NCBI RefSeq assembly: GCF_002288925.2
Contig: NW_022098076.1
Coordinates: 73,902,145-73,966,144, forward strand
Length of the DNA stretch: 64,000 nucleotides
Reading direction: 5' to 3'
From: Delphinapterus leucas
Taxonomy: Eukaryota > Chordata > Mammalia > Artiodactyla > Monodontidae
Shown here: one piece after another, positions 1 to 11,810 of the stretch
How the letters are laid out: each line of letters starts with the position of its first letter
Position numbering within the stretch: position 1 is the stretch's first letter
Notes under the pieces: model-generated
What the model was told of the DNA's origin: nothing
Seen by the model: only the letters and a program-made list of their open reading frames with translations
Databases searched by the model: none
Position numbers and translations under genes: made by a program

Positions 1-1157
1 GTGGGTGTTTCTTCACATAGTGTGTATTATTACAGCTCCCATCTTTGCGTCTTTGTGCCAAGACTTGCATGCTGTGGACATTCAGAGATATGTCCTCTTG
101 CACTGTGCTGCTTTAGCTGCCCAGCACTGAGAGACTTGCCAGGGGTGTGCTGGTAAATGCTTAACAACTGGCTCTCCAGGGGAAATAAAGTCCAGGTTTG
201 TAGCATTTGCCAATTTTCCTGGTGTAAATCCTCCCACCATGAATGATTTCAGGCTACTCAAATGACTCCCCTGAGCACAGAGTTGGGAAAAGATGAGCAT
301 ATATGGCTCTTGCAAGACAGCAGCTCACTCTAGACTCACTATTCCCAATGGCTGGGAGCTGTAATTGTCTATATCTGGGTTGTTTTTTGCTCTCTTTGTT
401 CATACTTAATTATACAGCAGTATCAACTATAGAGACAGAGAGAGAGAGAGCAACACACACGTCCAGATAAAAACTGTTCCTCTGACACTCTTCCTCTTCA
501 AGCTGATCCCTGGGACTTCGGTTTTGGTAACAGTCAGCATTATATGGCCTCATTATAGGCAAATTTATGTTCTGTTTTAATGCTGTTCATTACCACTGAA
601 GTCACCTACTAAATGACTCCAGAAGCTAAATGTAACATCTGTTAGAGATTCAAGTCTTACACCTACAACAATCCAAGTCTCACACCCGCTTTTTGCAGGC
701 CACACATATTCCAGTTAACTAGGGAAGCCATAAAAAATTTCTTCTGATGAAGCAGGATCTGTATCCAAGTAAGTATTATCTAGAATGAGATATTCTTCAA
801 GCAGAAACATTTCATCTTTAAAATACTTTTAGTATACCAGAATCCTTTTAGTTGAAATCAGGGTGCATTATGTCTACAGAACTCCCCCAGCCTACCAAAG
901 CTGTCAAAAGGGAAATGGTGTTGATATAGCATGGACTTACATTAGCTCTTAATGCTCACCACGTCCTTTCCTAAATGTTTGTAAACTCTCTGTTCTGGAA
1001 GTTATAAAAAGGATGCTGACCAGTGGCTTCTAGAATCAAACTCTTTTTATTTCTTCTTTGAAAATTGGGACAGTTAGGGGCTACACGGTTAAGTTGTTCA
1101 ATCTTTCCTCTGTTTTTCATCATTGACAAAACACTGCCCCAGACTCTAAGAGAGTAA
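1..1157. other. Unique non-coding DNA, no gene recognised
   Basis: No recognisable coding region, RNA gene or repeat family apart from a short (GA)n/(CA)n tract at about 430-460. The few open frames are under 80 codons and have no domain-like composition. It could be intergenic or intronic; the sequence alone cannot tell. Confidence 0.5.
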
Positions 1158-1910
1158 TTTTGTATATTGAGATACAATTTACATACCATACAATTCACCT
1201 ATTTAAAGTGTGCAATTCAGTGTTTTTTTAATATATTCACAGAGTTGTACAACCATCAGCACCATCAATTTTAGAACATTTTTATCACAGAAAAGAAACT
1301 CTGTATTCATTAATAGTCATTTCCCATTCTCCCCACCCCGTGGGCCAAGGTAACCACTAATCTACTTCTGTCTCTGTAATTTGTCTATACTAGACGTTTC
1401 ATAGAAATGGAATAATACAATGCATCATCTTTTGTGACTGGCTTCTTTCACTTAGCATCACATTTTCAAAGTTCACCTAAGTAGTACCATGTATCAGTAA
1501 TTCATTCCTTTTTGCAATATGATTTGTAAAAATTTTCTTCCATGCTGTATCTTGTTTTACCTCTTCCTTGATGGTGTCTTTTGCAGAACAAATGTTTTTT
1601 AATTTTAATGAAGTCCAATTTATAACAAATATTTTCTGTTTTGCTTATGCTTTTGTGTCACTTCTAAGAATCTATTCCCTAATCCAAGGCCATGAAGACT
1701 TATGCCTATGTTGTCTTCTAACAGTTTTATAGATTTAGCTCTTACATTTACGTCTCTGATTCATTTTGTATTAATTTTTTTATATGGTGTGAGTGTGGTC
1801 CAACTTCATTCTTTTTGTATAAATATCCAGTTGTCTCAGCACTATTTGTTGAAAAGACTATTCTTTCCCCATTGAATTACCTTGGCACTCTTGCTGGAAA
1901 TCAGTTTAGC
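1158..1910 (-). mobile_element. L1 (old L1M-type) 3' end, antisense
   Basis: Antisense relic of an old LINE-1. The left part (about 1158-1500) matches the pattern of L1M 3' ends read backwards: 'gagatacaatttacatacca', 'accactaatctacttctgtc', and 'tttcacttagcat'. The right part continues into the antisense C-terminal ORF2 region, where motifs such as 'cagcactatttgttgaaaag' and 'ttaccttggcactcttgctgg' are recognisable. No reading frame survives. The element is 5'-truncated and diverged, so it is probably older than the SINEs nearby. Boundaries are approximate. Confidence 0.75.
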
Positions 1911-2728
1911 ATTGAGCCAATCTTGATTTAACTAGATGGAAGACTTAAGAAACTCTAAGTCTACACTTAGGTGACTAATAGAAATTCAACTTGATTGTCA
2001 GTTCTCCAAATATCCTTAGGTTAGTTTGAATGCACATACCACAAGTGAGGAGCTGTGTGTCCATGTCAGCCAGAGAGAAAGCTCTAATGAAGTGCCCCAG
2101 ATATTGCTCTTGACTTTGTTCTGTTTAGCATTTTACTGATGATTTGAAGGGGAAACATGTTTACTAAGCTTTCAGAGAACTCAGAGCTTAAAAGAGAGTT
2201 ATTTAATACTACATGTAATAGAATCAAAATTCAAAATACCCTTCATAGGTCAGAAAACTAGATTAAAATGAACAAAAAGAAGGCAACCTGAGATAAATAG
2301 GAACACTTAGTTTCAAAAACTAATTACATAAGTATTGGGTATTAGAGACTTGCCTGAAGGCTTTAGTTAATAGAATTATAGTTCCTAGATTTGGGGATTG
2401 ATAGCCCCATCATACTCTGCATTAGTTCTACCATATGTTCAAGTAGACCTTTATGCAGGCCCTGGAATCCACTTGATACCGCGTGATAACTTGCCAAGAA
2501 GCTTATGTAGCTCACAGGAGTTTGACTATTATTTCTGGGCAAGGTACACTAAGGTCTAAGTGCTCCTAATAAGAAACAAGATACACACACACACACACAT
2601 TTCTGTAGACACACAACACACACACATACATGTACACTATACACACATATGCACATTTATGTACATATATACTTATGCAGATAGATGGATAGATGGGTTA
2701 TACAGTTTCTGAAGACACTTTGTTCAAT
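1911..2728. other. Unique non-coding DNA with CA/TA-rich tract near its end
   Basis: No gene seen. It ends in imperfect CA and CATA-rich simple sequence at about 2582-2690, just before the long CHR SINE. Confidence 0.45.
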
Positions 2729-3112
2729 AATTATATGTCTAGGACTTCCCTGGTGGTGCAGTGGTTAAGAATCTGCCTGCCAATGCAGTGGACATGGGTT
2801 CAATCCCTGGTCTGGGAAGATCCCACATGCCACGGAAAAACTAAGCCCGTGTGCCACAACTACTGAGCCTGTGCTCTGGAGCCCGCAAGCCACAACTACT
2901 GAGTCCATGTGCCACAACTACTGAAGCCCGCACTCCTAGAGCCCATGCTCTGCAACAAGAAAAGCCACTGCAGTGAGAAGCCCATGCACCGCAATAAAGA
3001 GTAGCTCCCACTCACAGCAACTAGAGAAGGCCTGCATGCAGCAATGAAGACCCAAGGCAGCCAAAAATAAATAAATAAATTTATTAACTTATTTTTAAAA
3101 ATTACATGTCTA
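2729..3112 (+). mobile_element. Long CHR-type SINE with target duplications
   Basis: Sense tRNA-derived SINE of the long CHR form: body about 2742-3099, flanked by 13-bp duplications ('aattatatgtcta' at 2729-2741 and a copy with one mismatch at 3100-3112). The head carries 'cttccctggtggtgcagtgg' and a box B-like 'gggttcaatccc'. The body has the repeated 'ccacaactactgag' modules of this family and ends in a TAAA-rich tail. Pol III transcription followed by L1-dependent retroposition is the known mode of spread. This form occurs in cetaceans and, in related forms, in hippos. Confidence 0.9.
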
Positions 3113-4864
3113 AAAGTTTTTGGCAAATAGTAGTCCCTCTCTATGTATTTCATTTGCTTACTCTTTCAATATATGTACGTGTACAGATTAGGGACAAATA
3201 TTTTAACCCATATAAAGTTGAAAAAAAGATAAAATAAAAGGCCATAATTAGAAGTTACTATGAGCCTTAAATTTGTACTCTAAATAAGATTCTGAAAGTA
3301 ATCAGAGTGTTCTTTCTACCTCTTTCTAATACCACCATTACCTAACCCTAATCCTAGGGTCCTTTAAGAGTCCTGGAATGAGATCCTGGGCATCCTCTGT
3401 CGTGTGTCCCTGCTAGTAGCCTCAGCAATCTAAAACTTGGAATAGCTGAAGACCCTACATCTTTAGACAAAGGGTCCAGATTTAGTGTGGTTAAATCTAG
3501 CTTTATGTCCCTAATAGGACATGAAGGGAAAATGTCACCCTGAACAGCCCTGCTTCCTGTATACTTTGACTTAACTGGAATACAAGGCTCAATTCTTAGT
3601 GTGAAAACATGAGAATAATACTAACAAATTGAGAACATTTGCAGAACAGCAAAAGGGTCTGTGAGAGATATGGAAGCATGTCAGATGGGGAACATTTGAA
3701 AAAAAAAATGAAATGGTCTAGCCTGGAGAAGAAAAGATTAAAGAAGATGTGATAGGTATGTTCAAACATTAAAGCAGCTACATGTTTCATAGAGGAATAT
3801 GTAATTTTTAAAGCTTTCTGTTTCTGGACATCAGTACTGGGCACAATGGCTATATTATATTTTTACTCAGACTAATAAAGAACTTTCTAACAACTGCAAT
3901 CGTATGGCCAAAGAAAGGTCTGCTTGGGAGGGATAAATACAATCTCTGTGGCCTCTAAAGCAAAAATCGGAAGTTCACCTATTGGGGATACTCTGAAAGA
4001 GATGGGGAAAAATGATAAGGTAAGATCCCTTTCAAATAGTAATGTCTATGATTCTCGCCATCCATTATTGCCATAAAGCTGTAGGCACTTGACTCTAAAC
4101 ATAGATTTTTCTTCTTCGAAATAACTCAAGGGACACAATGATAGCATTACATTCTGCTCTGCCCTAGGATATAGAGATGGGCATCCCTTTTCTCATTCAG
4201 CCACAGCCCGTACATATATGGCTTCTCTCCACAATGATATCAAAGCGTATTCATTTTCCTCCAACCCACTTTTTAAAATCAGTTGAACATCTGGTCTTAG
4301 TTTTGCATTATGTTCATTGAAGAAAGTACATTCCATTTCATAAAAAATTGAGCAGCCTGGATTAGGTTCACATTTAGTGAAACTTTGTCCTCTTTTTTTT
4401 CTTCCATTTATAAGGTGCCTTCTGGTGACCACTTCTTGGAAGCCTGGTGGTCTGTCTACAAACACTGAGTCATGGTGTTAAGTTCTCCACCTCTGCTCCC
4501 CCTTCAAAGGAGCAAATCAAGCCTATACTTGGGAATATGAGGCCCAAGAGGCTGATGGTAGAAGTTGTGTGAGCCAAATACCTGCTTCCTCTTGAAATGT
4601 GTTACTGGATGAGAGCATAATGCCCCGGTAGAACATCTATTTTTGAATTATGCCTCAATTGATCTAGATCAACAATGCCATATCTAGTAGTAATGCTTAC
4701 ATCAAAACATTCATATTCTGATATGACCTGTCTCATGTATATCCTGATTGTGAACAGAGTATAAAGAAGAATACATCCATTCTTTCTGGTTCCTATGCTT
4801 ATTTCCATTTTAAATAATAAAATCTGTGATTCTAGAGTAATCGACTACAAATGGTAGTCTACAG

Positions 4865-4865
<1 letters not shown>
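3113..4865. other. Unique non-coding DNA
   Basis: A+T-rich sequence with no recognised gene or confident repeat. The longest open frame, on the minus strand at 4193-4465 (90 codons), shows no motif, signal peptide or splice context that I can support. Confidence 0.45.

Positions 4866-4908
<43 letters not shown>
4866..4908. repeat. (CA)n microsatellite
   Basis: About 21 consecutive CA units with no interruption, followed by CCCC. The purity suggests a length-polymorphic locus. Confidence 0.97.
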
Positions 4909-4909
<1 letters not shown>

Positions 4910-4910
<1 letters not shown>

Positions 4911-5540
4911 CTAGCAATTCAGTAAGAGTGTGGCTTTTTTGTTATTATTTTTTAAAATTTGAGATGTCAGGCAGCATGTATCAATACATTTTAAAATAAC
5001 TCTTCTAATGTTTTCCTTTCTTTCATGTACCCTAAACCCTTCTCTCTTAAACATGCTACACAAAATACTAGTTACAGATTAACAGCGGGAAAGCAGAAAA
5101 TCTACCTATTTTCCAGTGCTGTCATCATGAAAATATAATGAACTGTGTTGTATTGGAGGAACCAATATTGGCACATGCCCTTCAAATGATTTGGTTGAAA
5201 GGGGAATGGCCATTTGTCACCCGTCTCCCTCCTTCTACTATCACAAACAAAGCATTGAGTAAGAGACATTTCTACATCTTTCAGTTGATGAAAGGAGGAA
5301 AGTTGGCTTGTCCTAGGCAATTAATCACAAAAATAGGTAAAAGTTTAGATAAAAGGCCCAAATGATTTCCTCTTTCAATCTGAAAACAACCTCTACAGAA
5401 ATAAGTATTTCCGTAATCCCTAAGGCATGAACCAGAAAGGAGATAATGCTTTGAAATATGAGAGTGTAAATACGCGTCATCAGTTTAATGGTTCCTCTTA
5501 AAAAAGACAAATTTTTGAAAATTCTTGGTGAGGTGCAAAG
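4910..5540. other. Unique non-coding DNA
   Basis: No gene recognised. Overlapping open frames of 60-75 codons occur on both strands at 5102-5510 but lack any recognisable domain. Confidence 0.4.
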
Positions 5541-5544
5541 AGAC

Positions 5545-5745
5545 TTGAATTCTCAGCCCAGCACTGGTGATTCCTAGCTCTGTGAAATAGAACAGGTTAC
5601 TTAACCTCACAGAATCTTAGTTTTTTCACCTGTAAAATAGACTTTCTAAATGTCATGGCATCGGAATATTGAAAAGATTCAATAACATTAACATGTATAA
5701 AGTGTTGAGCATAATATTGGACTCTGTAGGTATTTGCCTATCTTC
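5545..5745 (+). repeat. MIR SINE relic
   Basis: The order of motifs is that of MIR: 'agctctgtgaaatagaacag', 'gttacttaacctcacagaat', 'ttttttcacctgtaaaatag', then 'aacatgtataaagtgttgag'. Diverged by many substitutions, as expected for this ancient mammalian family. No coding potential. Confidence 0.8.
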
Positions 5746-5749
5746 AGCA

Positions 5750-6489
5750 TAGAAATAAGTCTGATCATTTTTTAAAAAGTAAATTGGAATTAATCTCTTA
5801 TTTTTTAAACATTTTTATGATTGAATTTATCATTTTAAAGGTAGTGTATGCACTTGTGATTCAAAACAAAAATAATATTGTGCGGTTTTGTGAGTGTATG
5901 TATTTATGGGCATATTCACATATTCATACGCACACACATAATTCATTTAATAAGCAGAAGAATAGTGACATTCAATAATTATTGAAGACCTTCCCTTGAA
6001 TGTCTTTTAATTTTGCCAAATTATCACATCCCAAACTCGACGAGTTGGGACTGTGAAGTGTTAAATTTCATTCCATAAGCTCCCCAGTCTCACTGGAGGC
6101 ACAGAAAGCTCACGTCCTGCTCCTTACGGTGGACAGCCTTTCCAGGCACCTCACTCGATAGAATGCATTGGCACTGCTGCAAAGCGGCCATTAGCAAGCT
6201 TTCACTTTGCTGACAGAGAGCACATCTGAGTGAGCTTTAATTTTAAGTGATCCCAAACTAGTACATACAATCTAAAAAGCTGGTGAGCGTTCAGCAGGTG
6301 ACTAGGTGTAGCTTTGTAGAAAGAATGTTGGAATTGGACAGAGCTGGTTTGGGAGACTGGCGGTCTTACTAGTTGTTCAATATTGAAGGTATTGCTTACT
6401 TTCTCTGAATTTCCATTCTCTTACCTATCAACAAATGCCAGCCCATTTACCTAAAATAAAAACAATACCTTATCTTTGAACACTTCTCT
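5750..6489. other. Unique non-coding DNA
   Basis: No gene seen. A moderately G+C-richer block at about 6040-6260 has CpGs and no repeat signature. The rest is A+T-rich. Confidence 0.4.
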
Positions 6490-6850
6490 CCTTGCTGTTT
6501 CTGCTTCAACTCCACTGGTCTTCTTTAAGCTCTTTAAATACACTGAGCTCATTTTCTACCTCAGGACCTTTGCACAAGCTTCACATTAAGTCAAGGACTT
6601 CTTGTTTTGGATCAGCTTCAATTTTACCTCTTCATAGAGGCCTTCCCTGACCTTCTCTATGATTTTCTGTCTCATACCACTTGTCATCATTTACAAGTGT
6701 TTCATTTATTTGGTTTAGTTGTAACTTGCTCAGCTACTTTACTGAAATATAGGTTCATTGAGGGACCTGTCTTGCTCACCACCATATTCTGAGGGTCCAG
6801 TAAAGTGCCTGATAGGGTTCAGCAAAAGGTGTTGTGTGAATAAATTAGCA
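6490..6850 (+). repeat. LINE-2 (L2) 3' end relic
   Basis: Shows the characteristic L2 3' sequence order: 'cctcaggacctttgcacaag', 'agaggccttccctgaccttc', then 'ggttcattgagggacctgtc', 'ttgctcaccaccatattctg' and a terminal 'gtgtgaataaatta'. An open frame of 61 codons inside is fortuitous. Confidence 0.8.
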
Positions 6851-8800
6851 TTTGCAGAGTTGCTGAACAAATTAAATAATTTATAACATAGTCTACCTTC
6901 TCGATAAAGTAAATCTTTTAAAAAATAATCTTCAGGGGCACAGTAGGCACAAGATGCATCTAGTTCAAATGTTAAAGTAGCTTTATTGGGGCTGTAAAAG
7001 CAAAGTATGCCAGGGCCACTGTCTGTGTGGAGTCCAAGTCTTTACTGACCCCCTGAAGGGCCAACTTCTAGAGGAAAATCCCCCTTAAACAGACATGGTG
7101 TCTCCCACTAAAGATATTCCTAGCTTTAGAAGCACCAGCAGCAATTTTCAAAGCTTTCATTTCCTAGATATCAGTAAAAACTTGAGCATTTACTCAAAGA
7201 TAACATTTTCTCCACCCCACTTAGAGCACGGTAAAGTTGTCATTACAAATCTGGTCATGCATTCCTTACACAAGTTTGAAATATGCGGGCTTTTCTTTTC
7301 ACTGTTTTCTTAGAGCAAAAGAAATCCGTTTCAATGAGCCTTGTCTGTATTTTAAATAAAAATGACTGTAATTTAAAACCCATTGGAAAACATTAGTTAA
7401 GCTATTGAAAGATGCTTCTACTCTATTTTTCCAATTGATGACTTCAGTCCAGGTGTCTTTAAATGAATCCAAGCTGATTATTGGAGAAAGGAGGGTTTCC
7501 TTCTTAAAATCGGGAAAAAAGGCCAGTAAAAACTAATGATCTAACAACAAACAACTGCCAATTCTGTGTCACTGAGTCCTCTTCTGTTGGGAAGTGTTTG
7601 GATTTCGTTAAGCTTCTAAGTACCGCAGGCTGATTTATTATTTTTATTTTCTTAGTGGGTTGTCATGACACTTCACATCATTAATATGAAGAATAAAGTA
7701 CCAAATAAACTATAATTTCCTAGATGAGTATAGTAATGACGGTAATAATAATCACTGATGGTTCTCACATTTATTTATACCAACTGAACTCCAAGATGGT
7801 ACAAAAATCATCCTTCAGAATATTTAATCACCTCTTTCCTACTTCATCTTCCCATCTCTGCTCATCTGATCTCTTGCAGCTTTTTTTTTTTTTTTCTCAT
7901 GATACCCAACCCACATCTAATATCTAGTCTTGGCCTTCCTTCTAACATTGTTCACATCCTTACATTACTTGCCTTTTTTTTTGATGGGAGTTTTCTGTGC
8001 AGTATTTATTATGCCATCTCTAAGGATACCATCATAAAAATCACAAATAACTTCTGAGAGGGCATTAAATAAAGTTACATAGAGAAAAGAAAATAAATTT
8101 CCTTATTTCAGGATGCTGGTCAAAATGGAAAGTTTTAAATAGTACTTGAGTTTTTGTATGTTTTCTCTAATTAAGAAAATTATTCCCTCCTTTGTGTCTT
8201 CAATTAATATGTGTTACTAGTTCTTCAAATGTCCGTACCTCGATGTTAGTATATGCCTACTTTCTTAGTGATGAAAGATGTTAAATTAAATTATTACATG
8301 GTTTGGGAGAAATCCTGTGTAAAGTCCTTTTACCCAATGAATAAAGAGCCCAAGAGAAATGTGCTATGCCCAGTAATCTGAACAGCCTAATTAATTAGAA
8401 CCTCAAGTCTCAGGAGTTGAAACACTTAGATTATGTTTTCGGGGTTCTGTTTTAGGTACGCAACAAGATTACAAATATTAGATAGACTACTGCAGAGAAT
8501 ACTGAAACATAAATTCACGGAGTTTTCAGTCCTTCATCGGGAAGGGCTATCTGATTCAGGTGAACGTCTAAGCAAGTATTTTTCTAACTTTTTTTGAAAC
8601 TATGGCCCAAAGTAAGAAATCGATATTATATAGACCCCAATATACACAAGCACATACATCATGGCTAAAACTAAGGTTTCATGAAATAATACCCTCATTG
8701 TATATGAGAGGTGAGTGTGTTTGTCATGTTCAAGGTGCAATAAAGGGTCAATGTTGTTGAAGCAGAGTGAAGGAAGCGGGTAGAGGATGAGCTCGGTGGT
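6851..8800. other. Unique non-coding DNA
   Basis: A+T-rich. Poly-T tracts lie near 7879 and 7976. A TAATTAATTA palindrome lies near 8389. No gene. About 8590-8720 may be an old dispersed repeat I cannot name. Confidence 0.4.
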
Positions 8801-9340
8801 CACAGAAGGTAGGCCATTCTAAGCGTGTGATGGGAAGCTTCTGAGGGATTTCTGTGGAGGAGGGACATAGTACGACTTAGTTTCAACAGGATCATCCTGA
8901 CTGCTGGGTAATGAATAGATTGTAAGGGACTAAGTATGGAAGCTGGAGACCGGCTAGGAGGCTATTCTGATAATGCAGGTGAAGAACGACGGAGGTGGGA
9001 CCAGAGCAGTAGTGATGAAACAGGTAAAAACGAAACCGAACAGAGCAGTTCATTTCTGCATATACTGTGAAGGTAGAGGTGCCTTGTGAGACTGGATATG
9101 TGATGTGAGAGAAAAGCACAACAATAAGGATGACTCCCAAGTTTAACCTGAGCAACTTGAAAGTTGGGGGTGCTATTTACAGAGGTTGGAAAGATAAAAG
9201 ATGAGCATATTGAGAGGAAGAACACATTTGAGTTTAAGTTCGAGCTTTTTACTGGATATCCAAGTAAAGACATCTGATTGGAGGCTGGAAATAGCAGTCC
9301 CAGATCCGTGAGAGAGGACCTGGCTGGGTGTATACCTTTG
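8800..9340 (+). repeat. Old mammalian dispersed repeat, family not assigned
   Basis: The sequence follows a pattern I recognise from an ancient interspersed repeat ('gatcatcctgactgctgggt', 'gaggctattctgataatgca', 'aggatgactcccaagtttaa', 'ggggtgctatttacagaggt', 'ggatatccaagtaaagacat'), but I cannot name the family reliably. The 129-codon antisense open frame at 8962-9351 lies across it and is unlikely to be a gene. Confidence 0.5.
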
Positions 9341-10247
9341 GAGGTTGTCAAAGTCTGTTGATATTTATAGAACTGGAACTAAGAATCCCCAGTAGCCAAA
9401 GGAGTAAACATTGACTAAAAAAAAAAGAGATCTTAGTTTGAGTTCTCCTGAAAGCAACCCTAAGACAAGGACTGGAATGAATACAATTTAACTGGGAGGT
9501 CAGAGCCCGGAAAGCACAGGCAAGGAGGTGGGGAAAGTGGAAGAAAGAAAGGAGAAAAACCAATGAAAGGAATAAAGGGAGTGTTTATAAGATGGAGTTC
9601 AATTCCACAGCGGATCCTCTGAGGGACCGTATAGAACACATTTCAGAATTGTCCTACCAAGAGATGGGAATCTGTAATATCTATCTCTCAATTCCTGTCT
9701 TCATTAGTTGAGAAATGCTTCTGAGGGGGTTGAGTCCTTGGCTCTATGAGGGCCAAGGAGCTGGAGAAAGTCCTTAGGCAAAGAAGCAGAGAGATGGACC
9801 CAAGGACATGGGAATGGTACCAAGCACTGGTTATTAGATTTTGCATCTTAGAATTTGAGAACCCTTTCATTGCAGTAGGCCAGGATGGAAGCTTAATAGA
9901 ATTAGGTTCAGGAGGAAGAGAAAAGTTGGAAACAACTAATTTGGGAAACATCGGAGAAGTGTTACTCTAAAGAGGGGCAGGGGAGAAGGAGGCTGGAGAG
10001 GTAGCAGGATGTTCTTACTGTGAAATTCATACTAGGGTGGAATGAAAAGGTGATATCTGATAGATGTGTTTGAGACTTCTGGCATCATTCAGAGGAAGGA
10101 CCCATTGGTTTGGCAGTGCCAAAGTTGAGTGAGTCTACATTTAAGGTCTATGGCTATTGGCCTTGCATGGGTCCCACTGATGCCCCTGTCTCTCCCTAAA
10201 CCTAGAGGATGAATAGGTTCAGAATCATATTTAAAACTACTCTTAAA
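9341..10247. other. Non-coding, possible ancient LTR-like relic
   Basis: Purine-rich sequence. About 9430-9960 has a composition similar to old LTR relics but no defined ends. A 74-codon sense frame (9746-9970) and an 87-codon antisense frame overlap each other, so neither is convincing. Confidence 0.35.
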
Positions 10248-10446
10248 GGGACTTCCCTGGGGGGCCAGTAGTTAAGACTTTGCCATCCAATGCAGGAGGT
10301 GTGGGTTCGATCCCTGGTTGGGGAGCTAAGATCCCACATGCCTTGCAGCCAAAAAACCAAAACATAAAATAGAAACAGTATTGTAACAAATTCAATAAGG
10401 ACTTTAAAAATGGTCCACATCAAAAAGATCTTTAAAAATAAATACA
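10248..10446 (+). mobile_element. Head-only CHR/Bov-tA-type SINE (older)
   Basis: Starts 'gggacttccctgggggg', has a tRNA-like box B 'gggttcgatccc', 'ggggagctaagatcccacat', then an A-rich linker and the tail motif 'cagtattgtaacaaattcaa' through 'aaatggtccacatcaaaaag'. It is older than the adjacent short CHR, which sits at its A-rich 3' end. Confidence 0.8.
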
Positions 10447-10647
10447 GGGCTTCCCTGGTGGCACAGTGGTTGAGAGTCCGCCTGCGGATGCAGGGGACAC
10501 GGGTTCGTGCCCCGGTCCGGGAAGATCCCACATGCCACGGAGCGGCTGGTCCTGTGAGCCATGGCCGCTGAGACTGCGCGTCGGGAGCCTGTGCTCTGCA
10601 ACAGGAGAGGCCACAGCAGTGAGAGGCCCGCGAACAACAAAAAAAAA
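10447..10647 (+). mobile_element. Short cetacean-type CHR SINE
   Basis: Body nearly canonical: 'ggcttccctggtggcacagt', box B 'gggttcgtgcccc', 'gggaagatcccacatgccac', 'ggccgctgagactgcgcgtc', 'gaggccacagcagtgagagg' and an A-rich tail. It abuts the A-rich end of the preceding SINE, so it probably inserted into that tail. No clean target duplication is visible because of the A-rich context. Open frames of 61-150 codons here read across the SINE and are not genes. Confidence 0.92.
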
Positions 10648-11663
10648 GTAACAAAAAAACCCCCTACACTCCATGTAGTTTTCTTTATACTGTATTTGAA
10701 TGAGGAACTGTTATAATAAGTTTGTTTCATAAATACCTAGGTGTTTATGAAAGACAATAGTTATGTCCTACTTTCAAATGCCATTTACAGAGAATTTTCA
10801 GATATACATACAGATAGTGTTTAACACCAAGCATAGTCTAACAAGGTGATTCGAGTTCTCCTTTGGAACATAATCACAAAGAAGAGTCGATTTACTGTTT
10901 AGTTTGAGATCTAATGGAACTAGTTATGCAGAAAAAATACAACAACAAAATTGAAGCTGTGGGCACACCACAAATGAGTGCCTTCCCGTATAATGTTTAT
11001 ATTAAAAATTAAACATTAGCCAGACCCAGATGTTAGACACCAGCCTCTGTGTATGTCTGTGTAAAACGAGTTGGAATGGCGTATAACAAACAGCCATTTT
11101 CAGAAATCAAATCACCGTAAGGGGTTATGAGAAACAGTGTATTAATTTAAAAGCCGATTCCATTTTCCTTTAAAAATATTTTGGTAGTACAGAAGCTAAT
11201 TTTTCCCTCTGGGTGGTTGAAGAGTCCCCTTTTAAAAGGCTAACTTACATTTACCACCTTGTCTAGTTGTAGCTGCTCCAAGGACCATTCAGGTGATGCG
11301 CACGCGTGAGGTTAGCTGGTGGGAGCGCACACGCTGACCTTATGTAAGTCTGGGGACAGGTGGCTCCCCTTTCCTCTGCTGGTGTCAAGAGGGCAGCCAC
11401 TACCCAGCTCCAGGTGATTTTCTCCAAGAGGGGATACACAATTTCTCATTTTTAAAAGAGAAACTCCTCTCCCCCTGTTCATATTTGGATTTTCATGTGA
11501 AATACCTTAATTTTAAATATGGTTCAATTCTTAAAAGACATTTTGCAGTCCACACAAACCACGTTTGAAGAGCAGATTTCAGCCACAGGCAGCCAGTTTG
11601 CAAACTGCACTATGCGGACAATACAGAGGCAACACAACAAACTCTGGGCGGGATTTCTGTGAA
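10648..11663. other. Unique non-coding DNA
   Basis: No repeat or gene recognised. About 11260-11340 contains several CpGs ('gatgcgcacgcgtgaggtta') in otherwise CpG-poor surroundings, with no promoter elements I can support. Confidence 0.4.
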
Positions 11664-11810
11664 CTGCAATAGATTTTTTTCTTTTTTTTTGGCAGCACCC
11701 CACCACATGTAGGATCTTAATTCCCCGACCAGGGATCGAACCTGCACCCCCTGCAGTGGAAGTGCGGAGTCTTAACCACTGTACCACCAGGGAAGTCCCT
11801 GCCATAGATT
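11664..11810 (-). mobile_element. Head-only CHR-type SINE, antisense, with target duplications
   Basis: Antisense copy: poly-T on the left, 'gatcgaacctgcaccccctg' (box B complement), and 'accaccagggaagtccct' at the right end. Flanked by 12-bp duplications 'ctgcaatagatt' (11664-11675) and 'ctgccatagatt' (11799-11810), one mismatch. Body 11676-11798. Confidence 0.88.

Noticed and set aside
2760..2835. Possible functional tRNA genes at the SINE heads
   Set aside because: They have A- and B-box-like words but cannot fold into a full tRNA, and they are joined to SINE bodies and A-tails; they are tRNA-derived SINE promoters.
8962..9351. 129-codon minus-strand frame as a gene
   Set aside because: It lies across an old dispersed repeat read in antisense and has no recognised domain.
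10202..10730. Minus-strand frames of 108-150 codons
   Set aside because: They read across the two CHR-type SINEs.
11260..11345. CpG island promoter
   Set aside because: Only a handful of CpGs over less than 100 bp, with no adjacent exon-like sequence; too small to support a CpG island.
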